Below are positions 44,234-56,357 of a stretch of DNA of 64,000 nt, in pieces. Positions within the stretch are counted from its first letter, which is position 1. The number at the start of each line of letters is the position of its first letter. The notes beneath the pieces were generated by a model. It did not search any database, was not told the origin of the DNA, and saw only the letters and a program-made list of their open reading frames with translations. Source of the stretch: Craspedostauros australis. Its lineage: Eukaryota > Bacillariophyta > Bacillariophyceae > Mastogloiales > Achnanthaceae. The position numbers were made by a program, and so were the translations under genes. The stretch spans positions 2,604,001 to 2,668,000 of the forward strand of contig JAMXDE010000007.1 in assembly GCA_026770025.1 (NCBI GenBank), in the 5' to 3' direction.

Positions 44234-45347
44234 TGCTTTCGTGGAAGTTCTTTTTCTGCTTGCATATCACCGTACGATGTACAGACTTATATTAGAATTC
44301 TTAATTTATGGGGCCAACCGTAGACCCGGACGAAGGACAGTTTGATTTCAGCCATGAATTGATTCAAGCTTCCAATCCAACCGAAATGACATTTCTTGTC
44401 GTTTCTCGTCAGTCTTGGACGTCGCTGTCCATAATTGTCTTAGCGCGAGGAGTCGCGTATGTCTCCAACCGTGATAAAATTGAACGCATGGCTGTCGTCG
44501 TGCTTTTTCGGCACTGACGACTTGGCGACGTCAAGTTGGAGCTAAACAATGCCGAATAGTGCGTGGACAAGAATGCGCGCATGTCCCACACGCACAAACA
44601 CCACAGTTGAGTAGCTCATGTCATCCCTGCATGCATTTTTCGGCGCTCGGAGAAGAGCCAACAACAACAGAAGACACATCACGAAACTGCATCGCTCATT
44701 CACGTGTAGTCGGACGGTTCGTGGGCGGATCTTTCACTCGTGGTCACAACCACACGGACGTTGGAGGTGAATTTCGGTCCGTCGGATGCGCTGCGTCTCA
44801 TCATTGTTTGCGTCGCAAAAGCGTCGCCGGTCGTTGAGGAGCCATCACACAGCAAAGGAGCGAGAGGAGAAGATGATCTCACAAGTGAAGTTCCCAACCC
44901 ACAAACGTCCACACAAGAGCTTCAGTTCCATGCTGGTAGAGCCATCACCCTCAGCCAAGGTCCCCAACGCAATATAGAAGCATAGTTGGAAGAGCATTGA
45001 GATTGACCCGCGTCGCCAAAGGAGAGATCCGTTGAGACGCCCAAGCAGTGCCCACGAGAGGAAGAACAGTTCCGAAAGAGGTGACAGCGGCCATCATTCC
45101 GTTCGAAGCACAGAATTGAGACAGCAAGGGAAGGTGTTGGAAAGGCATTTCGGCACGCACACACAGACGAGGGAGATCAGAGGAGACCGCCCGCAGTATC
45201 AACAGCAACAGCATCAGGATCAGCATCAGGATCAGCATCAGGATCATCACGTGGTGACTTCCCAGCCCACCCACGAAGCATCCCTTTGATCATCAACTCG
45301 CTTCCCAGCCCATTGCACCGCACTGGACGACCAACACAGACGGAACA
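43145..45347. other. Upstream region of secreted-protein copy 2 and intergenic
   Basis: Up to 44233 this is the duplicated segment. From 44234 to 45347 only short frames occur. A 12-base tandem repeat lies at 45211-45246. The last 60 bases are the 5' leader of the acyltransferase gene. No further gene supported. Confidence 0.35.
45211..45246. repeat. 12-bp tandem repeat, three perfect units
   Basis: Unit GCATCAGGATCA repeated three times without mismatch, just upstream of the acyltransferase start. Confidence 0.95.
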
Positions 45348-47586
45348 ATGGCCACCAACACCCATCATCTGCCGTACACCTGGGAGGAGGACCTGCGGGA
45401 GCCGGCGTTCTCATTCTCGGTGTCACTGTCGCCCACAATTGCCTCAATCATCCCGTCGTCATTGCTGGGACTCCTTTCATCGTCGCCGCCGGCGGAAGAT
45501 GCCAGCAATTATGTGGCAGGCGCCACGTTCGACGTGTACGCCCCACTTCCAGAATATTGGATCCTGCTCGTCGGCGTAAGTGTGGCGGTTCTGTACTTCA
45601 TGGTGGAGTGATCGTGACGAACCTGCAGGATTGGCGTCGTGGCTCACCTTCTTCCATGTGCGAAAGCGCAGCGAGAGTCGTGCAGCAATGCGGACGCTGA
45701 TCGGTGCATTTAAGTATGCTTGTGTTTCTCCATTCATTTATTTCTCGGTGCGCCATTGAATTGGGCAAAAGCGAGAATGTTGTGCAGTTGTTGCGATAAG
45801 GCACCAGCGCTCTCCTTCCTGTCATTCTTCCTCTCCTTCCCTTCGATTACACTCTGTTTGAATTGATTTCCACCGATCTGGTCTGATCTAACCTTCTTTG
45901 CTTGTCCTCTTTCTATTCATACGTGCGCCCACGCGATGCGAACATTGCGACTGTAATTCACTGTGGGGAAATGAACCAACAGTTCGTCATATTGCAGGCA
46001 ATCTTCGCAGCAGCTGTGGCCCTCGTGTTGCACACGTTTGTCGTCAAACCGAAGGCGTACAACACAACAGGCTCCTTGCTGTTGGGATATGCCATCCTCA
46101 TTCCGATGTGGATCATCGAGCCGCCTCTCATCGCCCAATATCTCAACGTGCGGCAGTTGCTCACCCGTTTTGCAATGAGTGGCATCATGCCCACACTCGT
46201 GGTCTTTCGCATAATGAGCAGTAAGTGATAACGTGCTCTGCTGGCCTGCCTGCCGTGCTGTCAGTATGTTCGTCGCCCAGCCATCATGTCGCCAAACACT
46301 GCGAACATTGCAGAAACAACCAGCAATTGCGAGTGGGCGTGCAAAAAGGCCACCGCCACCCATGCACATGATTTCTCACCACCAAATGATCCTTCCTTCT
46401 TTTTGTCGTCCATTGACTGCAATCGATCACGCACCTCCCAATGCATCATCAAATCATCCACTCTCTGATCCACGTACGAATGCTCTCCATGATGGCCACT
46501 CACCGTCCTGTAATGCACACTCATGGTCTCGTGCTCAATCTAATACTCACATGCTTTCGTGTAATATTATACATATATTCACCAGCCATCCATGGTTACG
46601 TCACGCCCCTCGATAGTCAATCGTTGCGAAAATACCTCGTCTTCTTCGCGATGCCATCAATCCTCGAGACTGACAAGCAAGGTGACTACATCGAGGTATC
46701 GGGACGCGACATCATCAAGCACATCACCAACTTCCTGAAGTACACAACAGTTTGTGGCCTCTACCAGTCGTGGCTGTTGTCCTTTCCACATCAGTGCGTC
46801 ATGGGTTGCTCGAGCGCAGTAGGTTCAACTTCGCCATACTTGGTTGGTCGCGGCACACAGATCGCCGAGATCCGTGAGACGATCATGGCGCGAAGCTCGT
46901 TGACGACACAGGAATGGTACACCAACGCGGTGATGGACACATTCTCGTACACGACATGGATCAACAGCTTCTTCGTCGCCATCAGCTTCATGCTGTACCT
47001 GGCCACTTACTGCGAGGGCCTCATCCTGCTCTCTACCGTCATCACGAGATGCAAGATGAAGGTGGTAATGAAGAACCCGCTCTTCGCCTCCGGCAGCCCC
47101 TCGGAGTTTTGGGGGAGGCAATGGAACCTTCTTGTGCACTCGTCGCTGAAGAATGGAGTGTACAAGCCAGTACGAAGCGCGACCTCATCAGCGTTGCTAG
47201 CAACGGTGTCGGCCTTCGCTGCGTCGGGACTTTTGCACGAGTGGATCGTCGCGAGTGTGTACGACCCATTGTTGATGGTGGACCTTCTGTCGTCGCCATC
47301 ATCAACAGTCAAGGATACCCTGAACTCATTCCCGGTGGTGTATGGAGGTTCCATGATCTTCTTTGCGTGGCAGGCAGGGTTGGTGATGTTGGAGCACAGT
47401 GTCGGAAGTTGGAAAGTATTTGGTCTCATGTCGCAGAGGCTCCCGAAGATCGTGAAGAGCTTGTTGGTCGTGTTGCTGGGGGTACCGACCGCTCACATGT
47501 TCTTGGATCCGTACATGAACTCGACGTTCTTCCACTCAAGCATGGTCGGATTCTTCACCATCGTGAAGAGGCCGCTGGGGCCTTAG
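45348..47586 (+). CDS. MBOAT-family acyltransferase, wax-synthase/sterol-acyltransferase-like, three exons
   Basis: Model join(45348..45575,45998..46220,46586..47586), 483 residues. Sites: GTCGGC|GTAAGT, ATATTGCAG|GCAATC, ATGAGCA|GTAAGT and TTCACCAG|CCATCC. Phases (0, then 1) fit exactly and join WILLVG to AIFAAAVALVL and MS to T-I-H-G-Y. Introns are 422 and 365 bp. There are seven to nine hydrophobic segments. MBOAT signatures: the NPLF...S-E-F-W-G-R-Q-W-N-L block near 318-330 and SGLLHEW with H368, the conserved membrane histidine. The pattern matches the MBOAT_2 group (plant wax synthases and acyl-CoA:sterol acyltransferase) rather than DGAT1. Likely an ER enzyme moving a fatty acyl group from acyl-CoA to an alcohol or sterol; the acceptor is inference. 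ATG at 45971 would be the start if exon 1 were not used. Confidence 0.82.
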
Positions 47587-47724
47587 CGTCCCGTGTCAAA
47601 TCGCTCCGTTGCCTTCCCTGTGCGCACAAGTATTTCGCCGTCGGCGAAGTCGCAAACCGGAAGAATGCCCATCGGCCTTTTGCTACTCTTGTCCTGTTTT
47701 GCGCATTGTTGTGCACTGCGTAGC

Positions 47725-47730
47725 CATAAG
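47725..47730. repeat. Putative target-site duplication, left (CATAAG)
   Basis: CATAAG lies directly outside the left inverted repeat; the same six bases lie directly outside the right one at 60942-60947. Confidence 0.75.
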
Positions 47731-47770
47731 ACCCCGGTGAGCGAAAAGGTTACGCCCAAGTTGGCGTCGC
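47731..47770 (+). repeat. Terminal inverted repeat, left end of the large transposon
   Basis: 40 bp starting ACCCCGGTGAGCGAAAAGG. The inverse occurs at 60902-60941 with one mismatch (position 37, G against A). Weaker similarity continues about 20 bp inward. Confidence 0.88.
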
Positions 47771-50700
47771 ATCTGCGATCCTGATATAAACTTTAAGAGG
47801 CCTTACCATATACTTACTTTAGATATATGTAGAAGAACTACATTCTTAAAACGTATATTGGATGGGTTAGGAGGTCATGAAGGTACCTATTCTGTCGTGT
47901 TGTATCGTGCATTAGATTCAGTTTTTGGGATGCGACATGGATGCGACTCATCACTGACTCCAAATTTGATGTTGGCGAGCGGCGAAAATGTTCTTTTTTC
48001 CTCTCTCAGACGGACTCACAGCAAGGCACTCGAAGCCGCCCTCAGACGTGTCTACAGTCGTGCAAATGGACCCACATTTCGGCTGTTTTTGGCCCCAATT
48101 GATTGCACGCAGTTTCTCGCGGTGGACTTGGAACAATAGGTGAAGAGCAAAACTGCATCAGAATGTGATGGTACGTGCGTGCACTGCGCCGTACCATACG
48201 ACATTAGGATGGGATGAAGGTGCAGAGCTATCAGCATATTCCACCAGGTATAGTGAGATGCTACTTTTGGTTTTGCTGATGCTGCTAGTACTTCGTGAGC
48301 GCGGCAACTGTGATCAATGGCAGGTTCGGTGTAAAATGATCTCGCGCGTTCCACGTGTGGTCTCTCATTTCATACAAGGGGCACGAGACTCTGTGACAAG
48401 ATAGGTGCAGGAGGATAAGGTTCCCATCCTGCGAAATAAAGTCAGCTGGCGACTACGGCACATTCCTGATGTACGCTGCTGTGCTCTTCTCGAGTTGGTG
48501 AGTTTCCGTTCGTTGCGCCTCTCCTGGAGGATTTGATGTTCGTTGTTGTTGTGGAAGTTTGTGAGCTCATTTTGCTCTTTCCTGGATCATGTTTCATTCC
48601 TTTTCCTGGTTTTGTTCCATGTCGCACCCAAAGAATCGCTCTGTTCTACCTCTGATTTCGGTGGACAGCCAGACGTGAGATGTGGTGTTTTGGTAGAAAC
48701 CTGTGTGGAACAACACCGTTGCGCTCACGGATTCCGGAGTGTTTTGTGTGTGCCAACACACATTCCTCAGAGAATCGTTTCTGGCGCGCCACAAAACTGC
48801 GGAGCGGCTCTGCGAGAACAGAATGATGTACCGCACTGAACACAAGAAGGGGAGTACAGCAGGAGATCATGTAATACATCTGTTTTTTATCGTACATGCC
48901 CACATTTGTATTATTCGCCCATCGGAGGCTGATGAGGTTCGATCTTGTGATGGATCGGTTGACTTCCGCAGAATCAACATTCCACCGTCAATTCCAACCG
49001 TCAACGATGGTGTTGCATTCACAAGGCGCGCTTGGTGGTCAGCGGCGCAGGCAGACTTGGAGTGCGAGGATTGTCAGCATTGTTACCCTCATAAGATAGG
49101 TATGACGATCAGTTCCATGGTGCGTTATCGTCTCCAGAGTTGTTGTGGATCAAAGACAAGGAACAACAACGTGCTGACCGTTTGGACGCTATATTGTGGA
49201 TTGAGTTTAGGGTAAGTGTATTGGTTTGACAGCACCGTTGCATAGAACAACAATTCCTCTTGGTGCTGTGGAAACACAGCTCCAATTTTACTCCAGGCGA
49301 AGACATCGATACCATCGTGTGTCTTTTTTTTGCGCCCATGGATTTGGTATCATCACTCGCTCTCGCTGATCGTCATCATTCTCCGTTGTCTGCTGGGGCC
49401 GTTCGTGGCAGTCTGGGTGGTCACAGAGCAAGCAACAGCCGGCGCCAACCATGAATGGCACTGGCGGTTGATGATTGGTGAACGCTGTTCCACAGGCGGA
49501 TGCGATTTGTTGTCTCCCCCAGCGGTTGTTGGATGAGCGATAGACGAGAAGCTGGTGGTGATCATCTGTACGGAAAGCGTCGGGGCAGATGGATGGGATG
49601 TTCTGAGCAATGAAACAATAGTGCCATACTAACGGATGAGGTAGTGTGGATGAGGCTGAGAGCTTGTTCCGATTTCCTCGCAAGCACAAACATTTTCGAA
49701 TTGATGGCGTGTACTCGTCCTCTCGCCGCGATTGACTTGTGTCCGCGTGCGAGCAAAATGTGAGCCACTGCTCTGCGCCGAGAACTGGTGTCCATTTGCA
49801 AGAGAACTGCGCATCCTGATTCACAAGCCGAGCGACAAATCGCGCACACTCCAGAATACATTCGTGACTTTCCGATACGACATGACACGACATGCCATGC
49901 TACTGATACCAGTACCATACGTATTGGGTAGATCGACGAATGGATGGATGGAGCGAGCTGTGATCATCCCAAGGATACCGTATCGACACACTTGGCGACG
50001 AACCATAGTCGCCGTATTGGTGCCATCGCAGGACATGGTGCAGATGGGTGGAGCAAACGCCGGTACGTGCAGCCACAAATTGCTACACGCAACTGTGAAA
50101 GGGAATGGCGCAAGTCACTGATTAGCCCATGGGCAGAAGGCAGCACTTTTGCCTTGGAGTCAGTCCATTTGTACCAGACAATGTTACCAGCATCATGGAG
50201 ATTGCGTTGTACTTGGAGCAGAGCATTTGGGATCGATCATTCAAGAATCTTATTCCATTCGGCATGCCGCTTGGTGTCGGCGGCGATGGTTTCCTCGTAG
50301 CATTCTGTGGCAATTCTGCAGGTGCCCCTTTGTGCCTACTCTAGCAATCCACTGATTAGATTCTTATCATTGAAAGACAGGTGTGCTCATACACTAGACA
50401 GTGTACGACAGCACCATCATACCCACTCTGGCTTGAACAGGAGTGTGAGAGCCACAACCTGGAGTTGTGCCGTGCCAACTCCTTGTTTGTCTTGGGTCCT
50501 TTGTGTCCAATTTCTGGTTCCCCGATTTTCTCCCAAATCAATCTACTGAATTTTTCAATAGTGGTATACGATGTTGTTGCGTGGGTAGCACAATTGCAAA
50601 CATTACTGCATTCATCCTTTGCACGATCCTCTCCGTTGGATGAACTCCATACCTTGATTTCAACGCTTCCGACATACCCACCCACCAATACAATGCATGC

Positions 50701-52706
50701 GATTCACCCTGTGCTATTTTTAGTTCGGCGCGTTGTGTTGTCGGATTCTCGTTTTCTCTCGTCTTATTTCTCACGATAAAGTTGCAACATCTTCCCCTTT
50801 CCGCTGCGTTCACGGACTCCATCGGTTTCGACAGCCACATGCCTGGACTGGCGTCGTCTTCTTCGCTTTGTCGTCTACTTTGTAGTCGTCCAATTTCATT
50901 TCGCAATTCCGCCTGGTGCTATTCCTATGCCAACAAAAGCATACCTATGTCGGGGATCCCGTGTTATTCCTCGCAATAGAATTTTTGCGCCCTCACCTGA
51001 ACGTTTCCATCACGCATTCTATCAGTTTCGACGTCTGGAGGGACGAACCACTCTCGTCCCCTCCGCCTCATTGTTTACTTTGTAGTCGTCCAATTTTTAT
51101 TTCGCAATTCCGTCTGGTGCTATTTCTATCCCACCAAATCCATACCTATGCAAATTCCTCTCCATCGACATGCACCTTCTGGAGGGCATCGTCAGTGTCA
51201 TGCACGATTGGCGCGATTGAGGTGAGTCTATGCCATTACAGTTGCATCAACCATTCGTATTGCGCAATAATGCATGGTGTCCGGCTGATGGGAAAGGGGA
51301 GGTTGGGCCTGAGCGATCTACACGCTCCGAATTGATGTTGCTCGCAATCCTCTTGCGAGGGCTCCGGGCTCCGGCAGACTGTGTGTTGACTTTCAATTGC
51401 TCGCGGATCCGTGTGGTGTTGGCCTTTTCGAATTCCACCAATGGAAGGAGATGCACATGGAATTGATACAGATGGTTACGCAGGTTTGCGGATGGCCCGG
51501 ATGCTGGAGATGGTGCGGGGCATGATTTCCTACCGCTTGGCATCACGAGGCCAACGACTCAAGCAACAGAATTGACGATCAGCGACGGCAGTGGACAAAT
51601 TGCAGCGGCTCCCGAAATATGTGGAACCACGGACGCGTTCCTGCACCATTGTAATCGCTGCGATTTTGCGGTTCCATCATGGTTCGAAGATCGACTTGGC
51701 GTCGTCTACTTGTCTCATACTCGACAATAGACTGCATCCCTTGGTCGATGCCCGATCCAGTTTTGTTGTCTTGATCGAAAATGTGGGTGTGAAATTGGCG
51801 CACCTCGGTCGAATCTGATTGGATGGGAATCGTCAATGGTTAAGTGCAAATGTCGTTTGTTGCTCGCAAGGACAAACTACATTTAACAAACGAACAACGA
51901 AGAACCAAAGTATGTCCGAAAATCAAGAAAACAACACGACGAGATCACCAATGATGGATTCGTCTACCAACGATCCAGCGTCCCACACCAACCGACAACA
52001 ACAGGCAGGACAGAACGTCTGCCGCAGTGAACTCACATCACACATCACACACCCAACGACTATGCTCTTTCCCATTCACTGCGGATGCTTCAATCGTCGC
52101 ATCTGAGACGATCGGCGCCGACAGCCAACACAACTCCAAATGGCAACCAACGAAGAACAGATCGATTGTATTCAACCGTGTTGCATTCGGCCACCAGGGA
52201 CGTAATCATGATACACACGCGATCGTCTCTCACGATGCCAATGCAAATGATGAGAAATTGAGGCTACAACCGATGAGAATAAAAAGAAAAAATCAATTGA
52301 GAATGAATGGACAGACGGATTGATCTCGCACTCGTTGCTCTCTCTCTCTCTCTTGCACTTGCTCTCTCGTTGTGTTGGTGCTGCGTCACACTCACTCATT
52401 CGCCAAAATAAAAATCGCAAACAGTTGCACATACATTCTCCAATCACAACCACGTATGCACCAATGAGCGACCGTTGAGCTGTTGCCGCCGATCTCCGCA
52501 CAAACACAGCGCTCATGCTGTTGTGAACAAATAGGCATGTGCTGCTTTGGCTTGTTGAGTGTTGTTGTTGCTGTCTGCTGCATTCTCCTATCTGCAATGT
52601 CAGCACAACACTCAGTGCTCCCCAACATCGAGATCATTCAGAATCATCCGTGCCTTCCCCCACCGGCATCATCCATCAGCCACCAAGCCACCACCGCTAT
52701 CGCATC
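47771..52706. other. Left arm of the large transposon, no confident gene
   Basis: About 4.9 kb. A plus-strand frame of 170 codons (48703-49215) contains CVCQHTFLRESFLARHK followed by a Cys, a C2H2-like spacing. On the minus strand, frames at 50538-50906 (LRNEIGRLQSRRQSEEDDA), 51247-51546 and 51579-51836 have protein-like composition and may be exons of a decayed gene; I cannot join them. A direct repeat lies at 50877-51150 and a CT run at about 52340-52354 just before the transposase leader. Nothing else recognised. Confidence 0.35.
50877..51150. repeat. Imperfect direct repeat, two units about 200 bp apart
   Basis: The segment starting ACTTTGTAGTCGTCCAATTT at 50877-50949 recurs at 51077-51150 with about 85-90 percent identity by eye, including the shared end CATACCTATG. 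Weaker similarity upstream of each suggests a tandem unit of about 200 bp. Confidence 0.75.
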
Positions 52707-55700
52707 ATGACTCATCCACGTGAGGATTCAAGCAGCGATCCCAATCCATCCCAATCAAAGGTGCAACGTCGAACAGCAAATGCTGGCACATCCATCCATC
52801 ACCAACCACCTCATGGGCACTACGCATCGTACCAATACTCTGCACCTGTCGGACCGAACCACCATGGCAGCATTCGCAGCCCTCCTCTCCTCATGGTTGC
52901 AAATCATCATGTCCCTCCCAACATACAACCTCCTTCCTTTTGCATCCCCAGCTACATTGGTGCAGGCGTGGGTGGTCTACCATACTCGACTTTCCACCCA
53001 AACAATAGCATGGCAACTCCCACTTCCAACTACATGGGGCCCAACCGTTTTGGCATTATGCCTTGCAAGCAATGTCTGACCCTGTTCTGCAGTCACTGCA
53101 GTAGGCCACCATTTTGCCCAAACTGTGCATCATCCATCGGCGGAGGTGCACGTCATGCAGGTGTGAATGCCTTTGTGCCACAGGCCAATTCGTTCTCTGT
53201 TGGGACTCGTGGTCATGCTGCTGTGCCCACACGCCCCAAGCGCAAATCATCAGCAAACAGACGCAGGACGCCACATCAACAGGCAGGAGATGATGTGCTC
53301 GCGGGACGAGATGTCGCTGTGTCCACGGACGAACGCGAGTCAGATTGTGCGAATACGAACAGTGCCGATGACACTGATGTCGAGTACATTCCAGAAGCAG
53401 AGGATGCTGTAAATAGAAAAGGACTACTCACATCTATCTTCAAATCAGCAGGCATTGACATTCGAGCAATTTCGAAATTCCCTGTGAGTGGATTCAGAAG
53501 CATCCCACCAAGGGGAGCCAAGCATCGCTGGAGTGTCATCAAACGAATCTGGAAAGAGCTGTGTAATGGAACATCCGAGCATGCAATCTTCCCTGGCACG
53601 AAACCCCCACCTCAACTTTGGGAAGCCATGACCTTCGTGCGACATCGCAAACAGCTCCCTCCTGTGTTGCTGGAGCAGACTCTCTGTCATTTAGCCTTCT
53701 GGGGGAATAGGGACCTGTCACTGACTGCTCGTGCGGTTTTGGCAATGACCTGTGACTCCAGGCGCTGCACCCGAATCCTGGCTGTGCACTACAGCAGCCT
53801 GTCGAAAGGAGACAAGGCGAAAGTCATGCCGCAACGCCGAACCATGTCTCGTGCAGCACACAGGAGACTGTTGCACGCTGGTGGTGCGATCCTTGCTGGA
53901 GGCCAGTTCCCACACACAGACTACAAGTACCGTGTCAAGGAATCTAGCCTCCAGGGAGTGATCTCATTTCTCACCTCCATGTTCCAGTACCGACCAGGCA
54001 TCACAAGGAGTGTGAAGTTGGCTGGTGTTCTGTTCCCAGACCTGCCCATCTTCATTCGTGGATCATCATCTATTGCAGAACTCTTTGCGAAGTACAAGAA
54101 TGCAACAGATGACCCAGTCGGTATGCCTGCCTTCAGGAGTATCCTGACATTGCTCACACGACGTGGCAAGTGTCAAACAGGCCTGTCCTCCTTCTACACA
54201 GACACTCTGACTGTATTCATGCACTTCCAACACATGATCAGGAGAGTCATGGAACTGCTTCAGACTCAGAACAAGGAACATCAAGACAAAGAGCTCGTGT
54301 CTGAGCTTCTCAATGAGGCACAGGCCATCATCACGGACAGCGATTCTGTTCTTTCATTTGCAAAATGGGAATACGCAAACAAGCACATCCAGGTGAAGCC
54401 AACCACAGATACTCTACATTCCGCAGAATTTGCACTGACAAATGGCTCCCTCCCATTTGTGAACCAAGCATGCAAGCAATGTGCAGATGTCATGACATTC
54501 TTCCCGATTCGCGTTTGCAACTTCATGCGAACTGCCACCAACAACATCACTGGCAACACGTTCGAATTGGATCGCATGGCTGCAGCAATTAACCTGTGTG
54601 ATGACGCACTGCGCCAGTACATGGCCCACCAAGTGAGACGAAAGGTACAAGCACAGAAGATCAAGGAGGAAAAGGAGCGCCTCAAGGACCACCCAGATCG
54701 CATCATTGCTGTGCTTGATCACAAGCAACGCATCCTCCCAACGGAGAATCAGGAAGCTCAGAAAGCGTTCTTTGGCAAGAATGGAATGTCTCTCCTTGGT
54801 GTCATGACAATCCAATACAAGAATGGCAAGTTCGAGTATCGATTCATTGACATGGTGATGAAGGGGCGGAACAAGCAGGGTCATGTCCAAGTTGCTGGTG
54901 CGATCAAGATTCTTCATTCCACCGTGCTTCCGAAGCTCCACAAGGGGGTCAAAGAGGTTGTATTCCAGAGTGACAATGCCAGTTGCTTTGCAAGTCCGGC
55001 ACTGATGAGGTACATGCATGGACTGAACCAGGGAGAGGTTGAAGTTGAATACATGATGCCGGAGAAGAAGAAGAAGAAGCGGAAGACAACAGCCAAGAAC
55101 AAGGGCAAGCACAAGGACAAGGCTAAATCTCCGCCTGCCCCCCAAATCAACACCGAACAGTCATCTTATCATGACGTGAAGGCTGCATCATCCACGAAGG
55201 CCAAAGCACAGCAAGACACCGGAACCCGCCCTCCCAAACCACGACTCCAAATCATCCAATGGCTGTACACTGAGGCACAAGCTGGCAAGAGTGCTTTGGA
55301 CGGACACTTCGGTTTTGTCTCACGTCAACTCAGGTTGTATGTGGACAGTGCCAGGGACGCAAAGATTGCCACCGAAGGCGATATTTTCACAGTGCTGAAA
55401 GCTGCCAACATCAAGGGGACAACAACACTTCTGTTGGATCTGAGCAGATTGGGACATGCCATCATCTGTGGTGTGGACGGAAAGGAAAAAGCATTCGCGA
55501 CCAACCGAGTTTCCGTTCGCGCCACCCATCAAATTGATCTGATCGATGACAAAATCCAGGTCACAGCATCCTCAGGCTTGACACATCCAGAGACTATCAC
55601 TCAGGGCAAGATCGACAAGTTTGACATTCTCCATCTCGATGTCACTTGCAATGATGAGGACATCACCGAGGTCTCACCGGCATTTGTGATGGATCCACAG

Positions 55701-56357
55701 AATATCCGCGGCTCACAACCGACTGAACGACGACACACATCAACAACAAACAAGAGCACCAACAAGACCGACATGTTCAAGCGCATTCTCACTTCGCGTG
55801 TTCTGGAACCAGCAGCGGCAGCAGCAGAAACGGCAAATTGTGAACGAAATGCCACAGTGGACTTCCCTCAATCCATCAGGCAGGGATGGGCGATCTGTCA
55901 CCCAGACAAAGCCAACTCACGAAAGAAGGACCCATCAGCATCTCCAGCAACCAAGGTACCGTCCATGTCGAAACAAGTGGCGCAGATTGTGTGCGATGCT
56001 GCGATTGCTTGCAGGAACCCAGACACGAGGAGGAGTGCTCATGTGCTTCATGAAGAGCTGATGGCCGGGCCTTTCTTGCTTGATTGGGAGCAGAGGATCA
56101 AGGTGGACATCACATACCTCAAATGCTTCCTGGCAGCTCCTGACGGTCGAGCGGAGAGATACCTGGAGAACAATGGCTTCTTGGATGACGAGGAATGTGA
56201 AGAGCACCTGAACGAGATGCATGAACTGCGGATCATGGCATCCAAGGAGAACACTCAAAGCGAAGAAGCGCACGAAGAGCAGGTTCTGGATGATCGCCCA
56301 TACGATGGGCAGGATGCTGATGTGATTGCTGGCAATCTGCTACCTTCCGATGATTGA
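52707..56357 (+). CDS. Putative DDE-type transposase of the large transposon
   Basis: 1216 residues, no intron, from MTHPREDSSSD; the frame is open 56 codons further upstream but reads as poly-Cys/Leu. Residues 1-110 are Pro/Ser/His-rich. C120-x2-C123-x4-C128-x2-C131-x5-C137-x2-C140 forms a zinc-ribbon-like cluster. A basic/acidic linker and a helical domain of about 400 residues follow. Catalytic-like core: AVLDHKQRILPTENQEAQKA with D671, strands GVMTIQYKNGKFEYRF, VVFQSDNASCFAS with D756, a Lys-rich insert (KKKKKKRKTTAKNKGK region), then WLYTEAQAGKSALDGHFGF with E856 and D865 and a helix ending QLRLYV. Proteins with FGK(K/R)GM..., QSDNA and EAQ-GK--CD motifs occur in many invertebrate and protist genomes as repeated, probably transposon-borne genes; I recall the pattern but not a superfamily name. 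Lies centrally between the inverted repeats. Confidence 0.75.
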   Translation: MTHPREDSSSDPNPSQSKVQRRTANAGTSIHHQPPHGHYASYQYSAPVGPNHHGSIRSPPLLMVANHHVPPNIQPPSFCIPSYIGAGVGGLPYSTFHPNNSMATPTSNYMGPNRFGIMPCKQCLTLFCSHCSRPPFCPNCASSIGGGARHAGVNAFVPQANSFSVGTRGHAAVPTRPKRKSSANRRRTPHQQAGDDVLAGRDVAVSTDERESDCANTNSADDTDVEYIPEAEDAVNRKGLLTSIFKSAGIDIRAISKFPVSGFRSIPPRGAKHRWSVIKRIWKELCNGTSEHAIFPGTKPPPQLWEAMTFVRHRKQLPPVLLEQTLCHLAFWGNRDLSLTARAVLAMTCDSRRCTRILAVHYSSLSKGDKAKVMPQRRTMSRAAHRRLLHAGGAILAGGQFPHTDYKYRVKESSLQGVISFLTSMFQYRPGITRSVKLAGVLFPDLPIFIRGSSSIAELFAKYKNATDDPVGMPAFRSILTLLTRRGKCQTGLSSFYTDTLTVFMHFQHMIRRVMELLQTQNKEHQDKELVSELLNEAQAIITDSDSVLSFAKWEYANKHIQVKPTTDTLHSAEFALTNGSLPFVNQACKQCADVMTFFPIRVCNFMRTATNNITGNTFELDRMAAAINLCDDALRQYMAHQVRRKVQAQKIKEEKERLKDHPDRIIAVLDHKQRILPTENQEAQKAFFGKNGMSLLGVMTIQYKNGKFEYRFIDMVMKGRNKQGHVQVAGAIKILHSTVLPKLHKGVKEVVFQSDNASCFASPALMRYMHGLNQGEVEVEYMMPEKKKKKRKTTAKNKGKHKDKAKSPPAPQINTEQSSYHDVKAASSTKAKAQQDTGTRPPKPRLQIIQWLYTEAQAGKSALDGHFGFVSRQLRLYVDSARDAKIATEGDIFTVLKAANIKGTTTLLLDLSRLGHAIICGVDGKEKAFATNRVSVRATHQIDLIDDKIQVTASSGLTHPETITQGKIDKFDILHLDVTCNDEDITEVSPAFVMDPQNIRGSQPTERRHTSTTNKSTNKTDMFKRILTSRVLEPAAAAAETANCERNATVDFPQSIRQGWAICHPDKANSRKKDPSASPATKVPSMSKQVAQIVCDAAIACRNPDTRRSAHVLHEELMAGPFLLDWEQRIKVDITYLKCFLAAPDGRAERYLENNGFLDDEECEEHLNEMHELRIMASKENTQSEEAHEEQVLDDRPYDGQDADVIAGNLLPSDD

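Noticed and set aside
47731-47784. Shared peptide TPVSEKVTPKLAS in frames at 47593-47784 and 60762-61031 as a protein motif
   Set aside because: It is just the translation of the transposon's inverted repeats crossing the element boundary.
49288-49893. 201-codon minus-strand frame
   Set aside because: No recognisable motif, overlapped by equally long frames on both strands; left as unexplained.
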